Shown here piece by piece: positions 26,113 to 34,945 of a stretch of 64,000 bases of DNA. The stretch spans positions 90,197 through 154,196 of the forward strand of contig CAZCOH010000001.1 of assembly GCA_964500645.1 (NCBI GenBank), in the 5' to 3' direction. This stretch comes from CAYFIW01 sp964500645. Its GTDB lineage: Bacteria > Chloroflexota > Dehalococcoidia > Lucifugimonadales > UBA826. A program made the position numbers and the translations under genes. The first letter of the stretch is position 1. Each line of letters opens with the position of its first letter. The notes under the pieces are model-generated. The model had not been told where the DNA came from. It saw only the letters and a list, made by a program, of their open reading frames with translations, and searched no databases.

Positions 26113-27375
26113 ATGACCTCGCAAGCTTTAGATGGAATCCTCGTGATCGAACTGTGCGGCGAAAGAGGCCAGTTAATGGGAAAACTTATGGGGGATATGG
26201 GTGCCAGAGTAATAAAGATTGAACCCACCAGTGGAGCATCAGAACGTTGCATTGGCCCATTTAAAGACGATGAACCTCATCCAGACAGAAGTTTATATTT
26301 CTGGGCTAACAATACTTCCAAAGAAAGTATCACTTTAGACATAGAATCAGAAGATGGTCAAAATATAATACATAAATTAGCTTCCAAGGCTGACGTAGTC
26401 CTAGAAGATTTTGCGCCAGGATATCTCGATTCATTAAACATTGGATTTAAGGACCTAAGTGCAAATAATGAAAGTCTAATAATGACCTCATTATCAGGAT
26501 ATGGTCAGGACGGTCCATATCGTGATTACAAGTCCTCAGATCTGGTATCTCTTGCAATGGGTGGAATAATGCATTCATGTGGATATGATGATGTTCCCGA
26601 TTCTCCTCCTATCAGACCCAGTGGAGATCACGGTAACAAAATAGCATCTCATTATGGGTTGATTGGCACCTTAACAGCTCTTATAAGCAGGGATATTACT
26701 GGACAAGGTCAATATATTGACGTTTCTGCACACGAAGCCTGTTCTTCTGCCACTGAACATGCTCTACCGGCATATCTCTACAATAAAGATATAGTTTTCA
26801 GACAAACCGGCCGCCATCACGGAGCAGCCCCCACTTCCAAGACTTTGTGTAAAACATCAGATGGAAAATACGTGATTGTATTCCAACTTTTTAATAGTTT
26901 GCATTCATGGCTATCACTAGTTAATTGGATGAAAGAAGACGGAATGCAAGAAGATCTCGAAGACGAGCGATTTAGGGATATGGCACGAAATAGAACCAGA
27001 ACATCAGAAGATGCTGACCACGCCTTTGAAGTAGTCAGAAGATTTGTATCTGCCCATACAGCAGATGAAATTTATAGAGGATCACAAGCCCTTAAATTTC
27101 CTTGGGGGACTGTACGCTCTCCGGAAGAGAATTTATATGACCCACATTTTGCGGAAGACAGAGGGATGTTTTGTGATATTGAACACCCAGAATTCGGTGA
27201 AGGAATAAGATTTAAATACGTCGGTAGACCGTATAGATTTAAAGGAACACCTTGGAATGCAAAAAAGCCTCCATTGATTGGTGAGCACACCACTTCTATT
27301 CTTTCTAGCGATTTAGGATTTCCAGAATCAAAAATTAAAGATCTAATGGATAAAGGAGTGATCTATTTATCCTAG
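26113..27375 (+). CDS. Class III CoA-transferase, second of a tandem pair
   Basis: 420 residues: LDGILVIELCGERGQLMGKLMGDMGARVIKIEP, VVLEDFAPGYLDSLNIGFKDL, and RPSGDHGNKIASHYGLIGTLTALISRDITGQGQYIDVSAHEA. An Asp (SGDHGN) occupies the catalytic position, but the surrounding sequence departs from the AD..TG pattern of its neighbour. Separated from the first CoA-transferase by 2 nt; the two differ enough in sequence not to be a recent duplication. Followed after 27 nt by a small membrane protein. Confidence 0.9.
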   Translation: MTSQALDGILVIELCGERGQLMGKLMGDMGARVIKIEPTSGASERCIGPFKDDEPHPDRSLYFWANNTSKESITLDIESEDGQNIIHKLASKADVVLEDFAPGYLDSLNIGFKDLSANNESLIMTSLSGYGQDGPYRDYKSSDLVSLAMGGIMHSCGYDDVPDSPPIRPSGDHGNKIASHYGLIGTLTALISRDITGQGQYIDVSAHEACSSATEHALPAYLYNKDIVFRQTGRHHGAAPTSKTLCKTSDGKYVIVFQLFNSLHSWLSLVNWMKEDGMQEDLEDERFRDMARNRTRTSEDADHAFEVVRRFVSAHTADEIYRGSQALKFPWGTVRSPEENLYDPHFAEDRGMFCDIEHPEFGEGIRFKYVGRPYRFKGTPWNAKKPPLIGEHTTSILSSDLGFPESKIKDLMDKGVIYLS

Positions 27376-27402
27376 ATCCTTGGAAGTATATAAATTCGGG
27401 CT

Positions 27403-27663
27403 ATGGCAAACCACGACAATGAAAATCCCAAAACTGGCAATGACGAAATAATCCCACTTCAGGGGGAAATAGTTGATAAATCAGAATCCCCATTTGGAAA
27501 TGAAAATCGTCCTCCGGATCGAAAAGAAATACCAACAAGGGGAATAAAATCATTCAATTTAAGGTGGCAAACTGGCTGTCTAGGTTGTCTAATACCTTTC
27601 ACCTTCCTTTTTCTTTTATTTTTCTATCTTTTTCGCTTAGGCCTAAGCGCACTGGGAGGGTAA
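27403..27663 (+). CDS. Small protein with a C-terminal membrane anchor
   Basis: 86 residues; not recognised. A polar, Asn- and Pro-rich first half, then SFNLRWQTGCLGCLIPFTFLFLLFFYLFRLGLSALGG, with one transmembrane helix at residues 58-80 and a CLGC pair just before it. It lies 27 nt after the second CoA-transferase and 47 nt before a Zn-dehydrogenase, so it may be translated with them. No strong ribosome binding site precedes the ATG. Confidence 0.6.
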   Translation: MANHDNENPKTGNDEIIPLQGEIVDKSESPFGNENRPPDRKEIPTRGIKSFNLRWQTGCLGCLIPFTFLFLLFFYLFRLGLSALGG

Positions 27664-27710
27664 ACCTAAATTCATTTTGTAAACAAAGTATTTCGTCTTG
27701 AGGTGAATGT

Positions 27711-28742
27711 ATGAAAGCTGCTTTTTATGATGGCAATAACAACATGGAAATTAAAGAACATCCGGACCCAGTCCCTAACACTGGAGAAGTGTTAGTAAAC
27801 ATAAAGTCAACTGGAATATGTGGTTCAGACCTTAATATGAACAAAGCGAAAAATTCTGCCGATCAAGACCCGTCAGGGCATGAGGTTGCAGGCGAGATAA
27901 TAGATGTAGGTAAAGGGGTAGATAAGCAGGTAATAGGTAAGAGAATAGCTCTAGAAGTATTGGGAAGTGGTAAATCGTGCAATGTATGCTGGTTCTGCAG
28001 ACATGGACAGTACACTCATTGCTCAGATAAAAAGGGGTCTAGCAGTGGTGGATTTGCCGAATACATTACCAGAAAAATAGGCGGGTGCTACGAATTGGGT
28101 GATCAAATGACATGGGATGAAGGTGCGCTGGTAGAACCCTTAGCTGTATCAATACATGGAGTTAGAATAGGGGGCCTCAGAGGTGGAGAATCCGTGGCAA
28201 TCCTTGGATCAGGCAACATCGGTCTAACAGCTGTAGCTGCTGCAAGGGCACTTGGTGCAGGTAAAATTTTTGTCACCTCTAGACATAAACAACAATCAGA
28301 CATGGCGAAGCAACTTGGAGCAGATTATACTGCCACATCAGAAGGTGATGAGTTCGAACAACTCATTCTTGATAAAACTGATGGACGAGGGGTAGATCTC
28401 ACAATAGAGACTGTTGGAGGAAGCCAAAACGATACTCTTGTTCAATCATTTCAAGTTACCAGAAGACAGGGACGTGTTGTCATTCTGGGAGTTTTTTATG
28501 GGGAACAAGCTGTAGACTGGACAAGGCCAGTATTAAAAGAACAAACTGTGCAAGGCTCAATATGTTATGGGTTACTTGATGGTATCCATGACTTTGAAAT
28601 GGCGATTGATATGTTCACAAAAGATGGATTTAATTTAGGTGATATGGTCACACATAAATACAATCTCGAGGACATACAGACAGGTTTTGAAACTGCCTAC
28701 GATAAAACTTCCGGATCTATTAAAGTTCAGATACATCAATAG
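27711..28742 (+). CDS. Zinc-dependent dehydrogenase (threonine/sorbitol dehydrogenase-like MDR)
   Basis: 343 residues with both zinc sites: catalytic CGSDLN and GHEVAGE, structural CNVCWFCRHGQYTHC, and the nucleotide fold AILGSGNIGLTAVAAARALGAGKIFV. Oxidises a polyol or hydroxy acid with NAD(P); specificity unknown. TTGAGGTG upstream of the ATG. Followed closely by a split-barrel protein and a MaoC-like protein on the same strand. Confidence 0.9.
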   Translation: MKAAFYDGNNNMEIKEHPDPVPNTGEVLVNIKSTGICGSDLNMNKAKNSADQDPSGHEVAGEIIDVGKGVDKQVIGKRIALEVLGSGKSCNVCWFCRHGQYTHCSDKKGSSSGGFAEYITRKIGGCYELGDQMTWDEGALVEPLAVSIHGVRIGGLRGGESVAILGSGNIGLTAVAAARALGAGKIFVTSRHKQQSDMAKQLGADYTATSEGDEFEQLILDKTDGRGVDLTIETVGGSQNDTLVQSFQVTRRQGRVVILGVFYGEQAVDWTRPVLKEQTVQGSICYGLLDGIHDFEMAIDMFTKDGFNLGDMVTHKYNLEDIQTGFETAYDKTSGSIKVQIHQ

Positions 28743-28752
28743 TGAGGGATTC

Positions 28753-29178
28753 ATGAAATTTGAAGAAGCTTTACCGTTTCTCACTAAAAACCATAGAGGT
28801 GTCATAGGTACAAAACGACCTAATGGTTCTATCCATTCCAGCATAGTTGTGTGTGGAATTTATGAAGCTAGGGGAGCTTTCGTATCAGTGTATCCAAAAT
28901 CGCAAAAAATAAAGAATTTACGTAGAAATCGCAGCTGTACAATCCTATCCGTTAGTGATGACTGGAGAGAGTATGTCACCATTGAAGGAGAAGCCACTTT
29001 GTTTGACTACAATAATACGGAACCTCATATTCTCAAACCCTTATTAAGGAATGTATACATGGCCTGTAGTGAAACAGAACATCCTAACTGGGACGAATAT
29101 GATCAAGCGATGGTAGATCAAGATGCGGTCATCGTCACTGTCAATCCGGAGAAGGTATACGGATTGCTTAGAACTTAA
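28753..29178 (+). CDS. PPOX-class split-barrel oxidoreductase
   Basis: 141 residues from the ATG at 28753, which has GAGGGA upstream; the frame is open a further 38 codons 5', but that stretch overlaps the preceding dehydrogenase gene. EEALPFLTKNHRGVIGTKRPNGSIHSSIVVCGIYEARGAFVSVY, then NLRRNRSCTILSVSDDWREYVTIEGEATLFD is the flavin/F420 split-barrel pattern. F420H2-dependent reduction is plausible, FMN is the alternative. Its stop is directly followed by the start of the MaoC-like gene. Confidence 0.82.
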   Translation: MKFEEALPFLTKNHRGVIGTKRPNGSIHSSIVVCGIYEARGAFVSVYPKSQKIKNLRRNRSCTILSVSDDWREYVTIEGEATLFDYNNTEPHILKPLLRNVYMACSETEHPNWDEYDQAMVDQDAVIVTVNPEKVYGLLRT

Positions 29179-30048
29179 TTGGTCAAAAATTTCAAATTGT
29201 CAAAGAAACACACTATTGAAAACAAAGTTGAAGCTTATCTGGATACGGATGACAGCCCAGATATATCTAATCCCATTCATTCAACAGAAATTGCGAACGC
29301 ATACGGTTTTGAGGGTCCTCTTGTAGGGGGTACTACAGTCTGGGGTTGGGCCACAGATACAATATTGGAAGCAGTTGGACACAATTGGCTAGATCTGGGT
29401 TGGTCAGAGCATTATTTCAGGCGTCCCACGTTTCCAGGCGACATCCTGACTATCAAGGCCACGTCCGATGATGACGGGTCAAGCTACTGGAACCTACAAA
29501 TGATAAATCAGAAAGGTGATTTATGTGTGGTAGGCAAATTCGGGGAAGGCGAAGGACCATGGCTTGATAAAAGGACCAGGCCCAGGGGCATGACCCCCGT
29601 TGAAAACTGCCCAATGGACATACTAGATTTGGAAAATGTCCAAATCGATATAGATTGGAAGCCAATGGAGATGACATTCTCACAAGAAATCTCCATTGAT
29701 TTTACCTCCACAAAGCAGCTCACTAAGAATCCGTTGTTTCTAGTAGATTCTGCTGCTAAAAAAACGATTGCTCACCCTTCTTGGGCAGCAGGGTGGCCTG
29801 AGCAATTGTTAAGGCACAATTTCCAAATACCCAATTCGATTCATACAATGAGCTGGATACAACATCACGCAACAATCCCAATCGGAACCTCACTTATTGG
29901 AGGAGCTCATATTGTTGACGCGTATGAAAAAAAATCTCATCACTTCGTAAATTTTGACGTGCTTATCCAAGACAAACAAGGTCTAGACATCTCACAAATG
30001 AGGCACTGGACCATATTTAGAGTCGCAACTCCCGAAGAACGCTATTAG
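29179..30048 (+). CDS. MaoC-like double-hotdog protein
   Basis: 289 residues. The first half holds a MaoC-type hotdog (NAYGFEGPLVGGTTVWGWATDTI, where hydratases of the family carry their Asp/His dyad, then SEHYFRRPTFPGDILTIKA); the second half resembles a second hotdog (HPSWAAGWPEQLLRHN, FVNFDVLIQDKQG). The fold suggests an enoyl-CoA hydratase or thioesterase, but the hydratase dyad is not clear, so activity is uncertain. TTG start immediately after the previous stop codon, so translation is probably coupled. Confidence 0.72.
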   Translation: MVKNFKLSKKHTIENKVEAYLDTDDSPDISNPIHSTEIANAYGFEGPLVGGTTVWGWATDTILEAVGHNWLDLGWSEHYFRRPTFPGDILTIKATSDDDGSSYWNLQMINQKGDLCVVGKFGEGEGPWLDKRTRPRGMTPVENCPMDILDLENVQIDIDWKPMEMTFSQEISIDFTSTKQLTKNPLFLVDSAAKKTIAHPSWAAGWPEQLLRHNFQIPNSIHTMSWIQHHATIPIGTSLIGGAHIVDAYEKKSHHFVNFDVLIQDKQGLDISQMRHWTIFRVATPEERY

Positions 30049-30091
30049 ATAGCAAGCTCGAAAACAGCAAATGAGTAGAGTCGGAAATCTT

Positions 30092-30904
30092 TTAGATGTT
30101 TGCCAGTAAAAAGGCTCCCCACACTATAAGTGCTATACCTGAAACACGACCAACCCAAAGCCCATTTGGTACCATTTTTTCAATGAGTACAAACAATGAG
30201 AGCACGGCAATCCAAACCAAATTCATTACGCCAAGTACAAATAACAATGCCATTATGAGCCAGCAACAGGCAACACAATAAACACCATGTTTCAAACCCA
30301 TCGCCCAAGCACCTGAATGGCCTTCTCTCCATTCCGTCATCAAAAATCCCATTGGAGTTCTACACTTAGTCAGGCAGGCATTTTTTAATGGAGTCCACTG
30401 AAAAATTCCAGCAGCTATAAGTAAGCACCCTGCAAAAAACATGCTGTCAGTCTGCCCCATCATTCCTGACATAAGTGAATTTGAATGTAGAAGGTAGTTG
30501 AGCAGTGTGGCTAAAGTAGAGAAAACACCCCAAATTACTACATATCCAAAAACAAAGATAAAAGTACCAACGTAAGGCTTTCCGCCAACTCTTTTTTGCC
30601 GGTTAACCCTAGTAAACAACAATATCATCGGAGATGCGCTGGGAATCATCATACCAACCATCATGACAGTCCACATCATAAACATAGACACCCAATCACC
30701 TATGGCCCAAGGCATGGGAATATCTGGCCTCATCAATGACATTCCCATGCCATCACTCGACCCATGAGTCATATCCATATCAGACATGTCATTGGAAACG
30801 TACACCAAGTACGCCCAAGAAATAGCAACTAGAATCACTAGCCCAATTATTACAATTAATCTATCTTTATTTCTGCTACCGGCATCTGTTACAGAGGCAA
30901 ACAC
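30092..30904 (-). CDS. DUF2182 integral membrane protein
   Basis: 270 residues with about six transmembrane helices, matching the DUF2182 'predicted metal-binding membrane protein' family (GVYCVACCWLIMALLFVLGVMNLVWIAVLSLFVLIEK near the end). After the first helix there is a Met-rich, periplasm-side stretch (DMSDMDMTHGSSDGMGMS) and MMWTVMMVGMMIP, both suited to soft-metal binding such as copper. The partner DUF1326 gene lies 15 nt upstream; the two families are commonly adjacent. Function is not established. Confidence 0.85.
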   Translation of the reverse strand: MFASVTDAGSRNKDRLIVIIGLVILVAISWAYLVYVSNDMSDMDMTHGSSDGMGMSLMRPDIPMPWAIGDWVSMFMMWTVMMVGMMIPSASPMILLFTRVNRQKRVGGKPYVGTFIFVFGYVVIWGVFSTLATLLNYLLHSNSLMSGMMGQTDSMFFAGCLLIAAGIFQWTPLKNACLTKCRTPMGFLMTEWREGHSGAWAMGLKHGVYCVACCWLIMALLFVLGVMNLVWIAVLSLFVLIEKMVPNGLWVGRVSGIALIVWGAFLLANI

Positions 30905-30919
30905 TTATCTAAACATCCT

Positions 30920-31537
30920 CTATGAGTTTTGATAACTAAAGTCAGATTGATACCCACTATTACCAGATATATCCCACTCGATTCCATGGTCTTGATAATT
31001 GTTAACAGTGGATTTCGATACTATCATCGGACTTCCAGGAGTAGCATCTAGAGGAGCTCCACTGATAATCACATCCTGGCCATCAAATCCCTCTATCGCT
31101 TCTATAGAACCCTCCGCAATATCACCTATTTTTATACTCCTCTGCTTCCCTGTCGAATTGAACTCTATAGACGTACTAGTAACACCAATGATCTCTGTTA
31201 TAAATCCAGCCAACAGTTCGAATATACCTCCACTTTGACCAGAATATATTTGTTGAAGAGCAGAATTCTGCTCCTGACTAGCATTCTCGTCGATGTATAG
31301 AGCCACCCTCCAATTGCCATCAGCCATAACTCCTGGGCAATTGACAGCAAGAGCCACCTTTAGAGCACCTAAGGAAACACCATCATAGTCGCCGTTCTCG
31401 ATGTTCCATGCGAGAAGAGCCTTACAATCTCCCTCGTCTGAAGTAGGAGGTGAAAGAAAAATACAGGGACAAGCAACTTTGCAATTACAAGACTCAAAAT
31501 ATGTTCCAGACAAGCTCCATTTGGTTGCAGTTGTCAT
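30920..31537 (-). CDS. DUF1326 family protein
   Basis: 205 residues; begins WSLSGTYFESCNCKVACPCIFLSPPTSDEGDCKALLAWNIENGDYDG, the cysteine-rich hallmark of DUF1326 (CNC...CPC). No signal peptide. The cysteine cluster next to a Met-rich DUF2182 membrane partner suggests handling of a metal such as copper; this is inference. It precedes the DUF2182 gene by 15 nt in the same orientation. Confidence 0.85.
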   Translation of the reverse strand: MTTATKWSLSGTYFESCNCKVACPCIFLSPPTSDEGDCKALLAWNIENGDYDGVSLGALKVALAVNCPGVMADGNWRVALYIDENASQEQNSALQQIYSGQSGGIFELLAGFITEIIGVTSTSIEFNSTGKQRSIKIGDIAEGSIEAIEGFDGQDVIISGAPLDATPGSPMIVSKSTVNNYQDHGIEWDISGNSGYQSDFSYQNS

Positions 31538-31760
31538 ATATTCACCTCACCTAATTAATCAAAACTTTTTAGACACTTTATAGATAAACAAACCACAAAT
31601 ATTAACTTTCCTTAAAAATTACAATCGCCAATGAAGCTAAATCCTACAACCCAATATTTAACCTCCGACTAGACCTACATTAAAACTTTGATGCGTTGCA
31701 TCCGGCTGCATAAAACGGCCTGTAAATAATAAATATACTATAAACAACCCTAAATTATTA

Positions 31761-31789
31761 TGATTTTTGTTAGATGCTAACAAAAATCA
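31761..31789 (-). terminator. Hairpin overlapping the stop codon of the PPOX-class gene
   Basis: TGATTTTTGTTAG (31761-31773), ATG loop, CTAACAAAAATCA (31777-31789): a 13-bp perfect stem. It begins at the TGA of the minus-strand gene ending at 31787, so the stop codon itself is in the stem. Probably a terminator or 3'-end-protecting hairpin; the T-rich arm could replace a T tail. Confidence 0.5.
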
Positions 31790-32257
31790 AATATTCTTTC
31801 TTTTATCGATACTTTCATATTTAGATTGATGGGCGAGAATGTTACCCCATGACACATGTCGATTAGCAATCACCCTGATTATCGGAGCCCCTTTTTTTAA
31901 AAACTTTTCATACTGAGGATACTTATCTCGAAGCAGATTCTCAGCATATTGGCGTTCGTCTCCAGATAAAAGCAGCTTTGCCCGTCCATGTATTACAACG
32001 TATCCCAATTGATCCCAGTCTTCTGAATATTTATCAAAAACTACCGAAACCGCTGGATTGATGGAAATATTATTTACACGTTTCAAATTTCTGCCGGTAA
32101 CCTTTTTAGGTTTAGAGTCTATAGCAGAGTAAATCGCTCCTTTTTCTCCACAAACAAAACATATAGGAACCACGTTTGGTCGATTTTCAGCATCAACTGT
32201 CGCTAATCTCGCAACTTTAAATGACTCTATAAACTCTAGTACGTTGGCGTCTAACAT
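31787..32257 (-). CDS. PPOX-class F420-dependent oxidoreductase
   Basis: 156 residues with the split-barrel sequence FKVARLATVDAENRPNVVPICFVCGEKGAIYSAIDSKPKK, ISINPAVSVVFDKYSEDWDQLGYVVIHGRAKLL and RVIANRHVSWGN, the last resembling the F420-dependent TIGR03668-type group. Likely uses F420H2 to reduce a substrate not known. A small protein gene precedes it by 15 nt. Confidence 0.85.
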   Translation of the reverse strand: MLDANVLEFIESFKVARLATVDAENRPNVVPICFVCGEKGAIYSAIDSKPKKVTGRNLKRVNNISINPAVSVVFDKYSEDWDQLGYVVIHGRAKLLLSGDERQYAENLLRDKYPQYEKFLKKGAPIIRVIANRHVSWGNILAHQSKYESIDKRKNI

Positions 32258-32272
32258 TTTTGTGTTTATTGG

Positions 32273-32620
32273 TTAATTTACCACCTTATCCGGAGTCAAC
32301 AGTTCATTTATTTCCAACCAATTATCGATACAAAGCTCCAATATCTCCCTACCAATATTTAAAGCTTCTTTAGGAACATCATTACCTTCCCTGAAAATCG
32401 ATTGAATACTGTGATCTGTCCACTCAAGAACCACTAAATCCTTCTCACCAGGGGTCGTACCCCCATTGAAATAGACACTAAAAACATTCCTCTGACCCGC
32501 ATCCTTGAACGTTTGAGCCTCTTTATAAGCGAGAGAAGCCACTTTACGACTCATCCCAGGCTTTGTTTTAAATACCCTTTTTAAATGAAACAAGAACACC
32601 TCCATATTTGAATAACTCAT
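32273..32620 (-). CDS. Small alpha/beta protein, NIPSNAP/dimeric-barrel-like
   Basis: 115 residues, not firmly recognised. EVFLFHLKRVFKTKPGMSRKVASLAYKEAQTFKDAGQRNVFSVYFNGGTTPGEKDLVVLEWTD has the strand-helix-strand spacing of small dimeric alpha/beta barrels. Start could be the first Met or the one five residues later; neither has a strong ribosome binding site. Same orientation as the F420-type gene 15 nt downstream. Confidence 0.6.
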   Translation of the reverse strand: MSYSNMEVFLFHLKRVFKTKPGMSRKVASLAYKEAQTFKDAGQRNVFSVYFNGGTTPGEKDLVVLEWTDHSIQSIFREGNDVPKEALNIGREILELCIDNWLEINELLTPDKVVN

Positions 32621-32760
32621 ATATTGTCCGTGTAGGTGAAATATATCCTAATTAACATTCTATGGTTAGTTAGTGACACATTCTCTAGCACTGACATATG
32701 ATGCCAACGAACAAAGACTTTCTTGACTAGGTACCCGACAGTGCCCGACAATTAGCCTTG

Positions 32761-32789
32761 CTGACAACTCTTAAGAGAGAAGTTAGCAT
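32761..32789 (+). promoter_or_regulatory. Possible promoter for tRNA-Asn
   Basis: CTGACA at 32761-32766 and TAGCAT at 32784-32789 with a 17-nt spacer, about 65 nt before the mature tRNA. The rest of the 235-bp gap (32621-32855) shows no gene. Confidence 0.35.
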
Positions 32790-32855
32790 ATGGAGAGACG
32801 GGTTAAAGAAGACTTCCATGTAAGGCTGTACTTTTGAAGCTCTCTGTATTATCGC

Positions 32856-32930
32856 TCCGCAGTAGCTCAGTGGTAGAGCAATCGGCTGTTAACCGATCGG
32901 TCGCTGGTTCGAATCCAGCCTGCGGAGCCA
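32856..32930 (+). tRNA. tRNA-Asn (GTT)
   Basis: Acceptor stem TCCGCAG/CTGCGGA, D arm GCTC...GAGC, anticodon arm ATCGG-CTGTTAA-CCGAT with anticodon GTT, T arm GCTGG-TTCGAAT-CCAGC, discriminator G and encoded CCA. Confidence 0.97.
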
Positions 32931-32986
32931 ATTTTTATCGAACGTCTAAGGAAGTCATAATAAAGCTAACACCGTAGAGGGAAATC

Positions 32987-33541
32987 TTGAACGAAGAAGC
33001 AAAATCGGACTCACCACCGGAAGAACCCCAAGATGATTCAACACAGTCATACTCCACAGAGGTTGATTCAATACCAGAAAATGCTGAACCTTACCGTCAG
33101 TCCCAATGGGCCTGGCTTAAATCCTCTTTCATTTGGATAATTGGATTGGTGGTAATCATATTTTTTGACTTCATGTCGTTTGGAGTAATACCGTTTCTTT
33201 TCGCAGTGGCCATTGCAGCCCCACGTTATCTCAGATGGAGACAGACAATCTACTATCTTTCAGATAATGCACTATTTGTTCCCATGGTTGGTCTTCCCAA
33301 AATACAAAAGACCAGAATTTTCAAAATAGACTTTGATTCAATGTCGTCTTTGGAGCCCAAATTCGGGTCATTTGGTCGTACTCTAGGATACGCTGATCTA
33401 ATTATTTCGTTTAAAGACGGACGAGGCTACAAAGTTGATTATATAGCTGACTACGAAAACTTTATCAACCACATTTCCGACCGTGCGGATTTAACTATCC
33501 CAGAGGAACAACAGGAAGATCCTCCTTTAGAAGATGAATAA
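32987..33541 (+). CDS. Membrane protein with PH-like domain
   Basis: 184 residues. Acidic, Ser/Pro-rich N-terminus (residues 1-45), a hydrophobic hairpin SFIWIIGLVVIIFFDFMSFGVIPFLFAVAIAAP at about 47-79, then RYLRWRQTIYYLSDNALFVPMVGLPKIQKTRIFKIDFDSMSSLEPKFGSFGRTLGYADLIISF, which reads like the bacterial PH (DUF304/bPH2) domain attached to paired helices. Ends in a second acidic stretch. TTG start behind GAGGGA. Function unknown. Confidence 0.72.
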   Translation: MNEEAKSDSPPEEPQDDSTQSYSTEVDSIPENAEPYRQSQWAWLKSSFIWIIGLVVIIFFDFMSFGVIPFLFAVAIAAPRYLRWRQTIYYLSDNALFVPMVGLPKIQKTRIFKIDFDSMSSLEPKFGSFGRTLGYADLIISFKDGRGYKVDYIADYENFINHISDRADLTIPEEQQEDPPLEDE

Positions 33542-33636
33542 TGTTTTGCCTCCAGAACCCAAATGAGACACCTACTCCACAATAAAAAAATAACTTCGTA
33601 GCTTTTGAATCAACCTACAGGATCGGACAGAAACGA

Positions 33637-33993
33637 TTGTTTTATATTGATTGGTACACTTGGCCTTTGCTTGCCGTTCTCGCAATCGCAGAGATTGGAC
33701 GTGGAACACGCGACTTAAAACACGAATTTAGCAGCAAAAAACCGTCAACAACGATCAATCTACAAATGGCCCTCGGCTACATAGAACTATTTACTGGATT
33801 CATATTGCTTATTCCTACCCTCACAGACAGGACTGAATTGGCCTTTCTTGCCTTTTCTGGTTCCATTATTGCTTTCACATCTGCATTGATTCGATTTAAC
33901 CCAATTCAAAAACGCAAACCCAAATTTGAAGCCATGCAGGGAATAGCATTTATAACACTCTCCATATCCATAATTATTACCTCAATCTTCTGA
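33637..33993 (+). CDS. Small multi-helix membrane protein
   Basis: 118 residues with three to four hydrophobic segments (YTWPLLAVLAIAEIG, LGYIELFTGFILLIPTL, LAFLAFSGSIIAFTSALI, GIAFITLSISIIITSIF). Not recognised. TTG is the only good start in the frame (open from 33586); AGGA lies about 14 nt upstream, further than usual. Confidence 0.6.
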   Translation: MFYIDWYTWPLLAVLAIAEIGRGTRDLKHEFSSKKPSTTINLQMALGYIELFTGFILLIPTLTDRTELAFLAFSGSIIAFTSALIRFNPIQKRKPKFEAMQGIAFITLSISIIITSIF

Positions 33994-34024
33994 TCAAAAA
34001 TAATTTGTTTGTATTTCAGCCCTC

Positions 34025-34765
34025 TCAAGACACCAACACATAGTCTGCGTCACCGGCAGAAACTATGAGTGTTCGGTCACCAGGCTTAAAATCGGAGTGT
34101 TCTCTACGGTATCTCGACAATTCCCAACCACGTTGAATTATTACTCCCTCCTGTTCTTCGTCCGGAATTTCTTCCTCAGAACAAATGACTGTCAACAATT
34201 GTCCAGATCTGGTAATAGATACAAATCCTGACACATTTACCCAGTCAGGAAGCGTTTCATCAGCCGAAAATTTACACAAAGCATATCTGCCGGGGATGGA
34301 TTCCCCAGAATCCGATCTATAATCATTCACTATCAATTGATTCCAAACTATATCCCAATCTGGTACGCCAATTTCTAATATTTCCATGTGCTGATATAGC
34401 ACACACAGATCTGCTATTTTTAATACTTCTGAATAACTAAAATCTGGTCTTGCGAGGCTTACTCGCCACCACCACTGAGCTCGGCGAACCGTAGGAAATC
34501 CACTATTTGAGAGACCAATTAACAGCGAAGTAGACTCCCAAGGTATTCCATATTCATCCATTAGATTCCACTGGATCGACTGTTCCAACTTTAATTCCTC
34601 CGAATTAACGCTCTTAAATCGCTTAATCCAGTAATTCAAAGTTCGCGGGCTTGGAGCTTTATAATACTCCGACAAAACACCTAGAATTTCTTTTTGCCCA
34701 TGCCCACGACAGTGTAATTCAAAAGCATGCGACATTCGTTCGTGATTATTAAATGTTCGACTCAT
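34025..34765 (-). CDS. Putative regulator: HTH-like N-terminus with ACT-like C-terminus
   Basis: 246 residues. Residues 1-55 (SHAFELHCRGHGQKEILGVLSEYYKAPSPRTLNYWIKRFK) look like a Myb/transposase-type helix-turn-helix that reads a DNA site. Residues 165-246 (GRYALCKFSADETLPDWVNVSGFVSITRSGQLLTVICSEEEIP, GWELSRYRR, SAGDADYVLV) follow the CASTOR/ACT_7 ligand-binding family, though the middle of that fold seems shortened. The central helical region is unrecognised. A ligand-sensing DNA-binding protein is the natural reading, not proven. A palindrome covers its start codon. Confidence 0.6.
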   Translation of the reverse strand: MSRTFNNHERMSHAFELHCRGHGQKEILGVLSEYYKAPSPRTLNYWIKRFKSVNSEELKLEQSIQWNLMDEYGIPWESTSLLIGLSNSGFPTVRRAQWWWRVSLARPDFSYSEVLKIADLCVLYQHMEILEIGVPDWDIVWNQLIVNDYRSDSGESIPGRYALCKFSADETLPDWVNVSGFVSITRSGQLLTVICSEEEIPDEEQEGVIIQRGWELSRYRREHSDFKPGDRTLIVSAGDADYVLVS

Positions 34766-34777
34766 TATTGCAATAAT
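34764..34777. promoter_or_regulatory. Palindrome over the start of the HTH/ACT-like gene
   Basis: ATTATTGCAATAAT, a perfect 14-bp palindrome that overlaps the ATG (34763-34765, minus strand). A site here would let a DNA-binding protein, possibly the product itself, block its own translation start region. Confidence 0.35.
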
Positions 34778-34945
34778 AACATATTAAATTGCCTAAACGA
34801 GGTTATTGGCTACGTAATAGGCCTCATACCAATAATCAGATGAGTTCACAAAAAAAATTAAACAATATGGATATTGATGCCGCGTCGACTTAAAGACTTA
34901 AAAAGTATTCAAACAAAGAAAAAGATTGTAAAAAATGCTCAGAAG

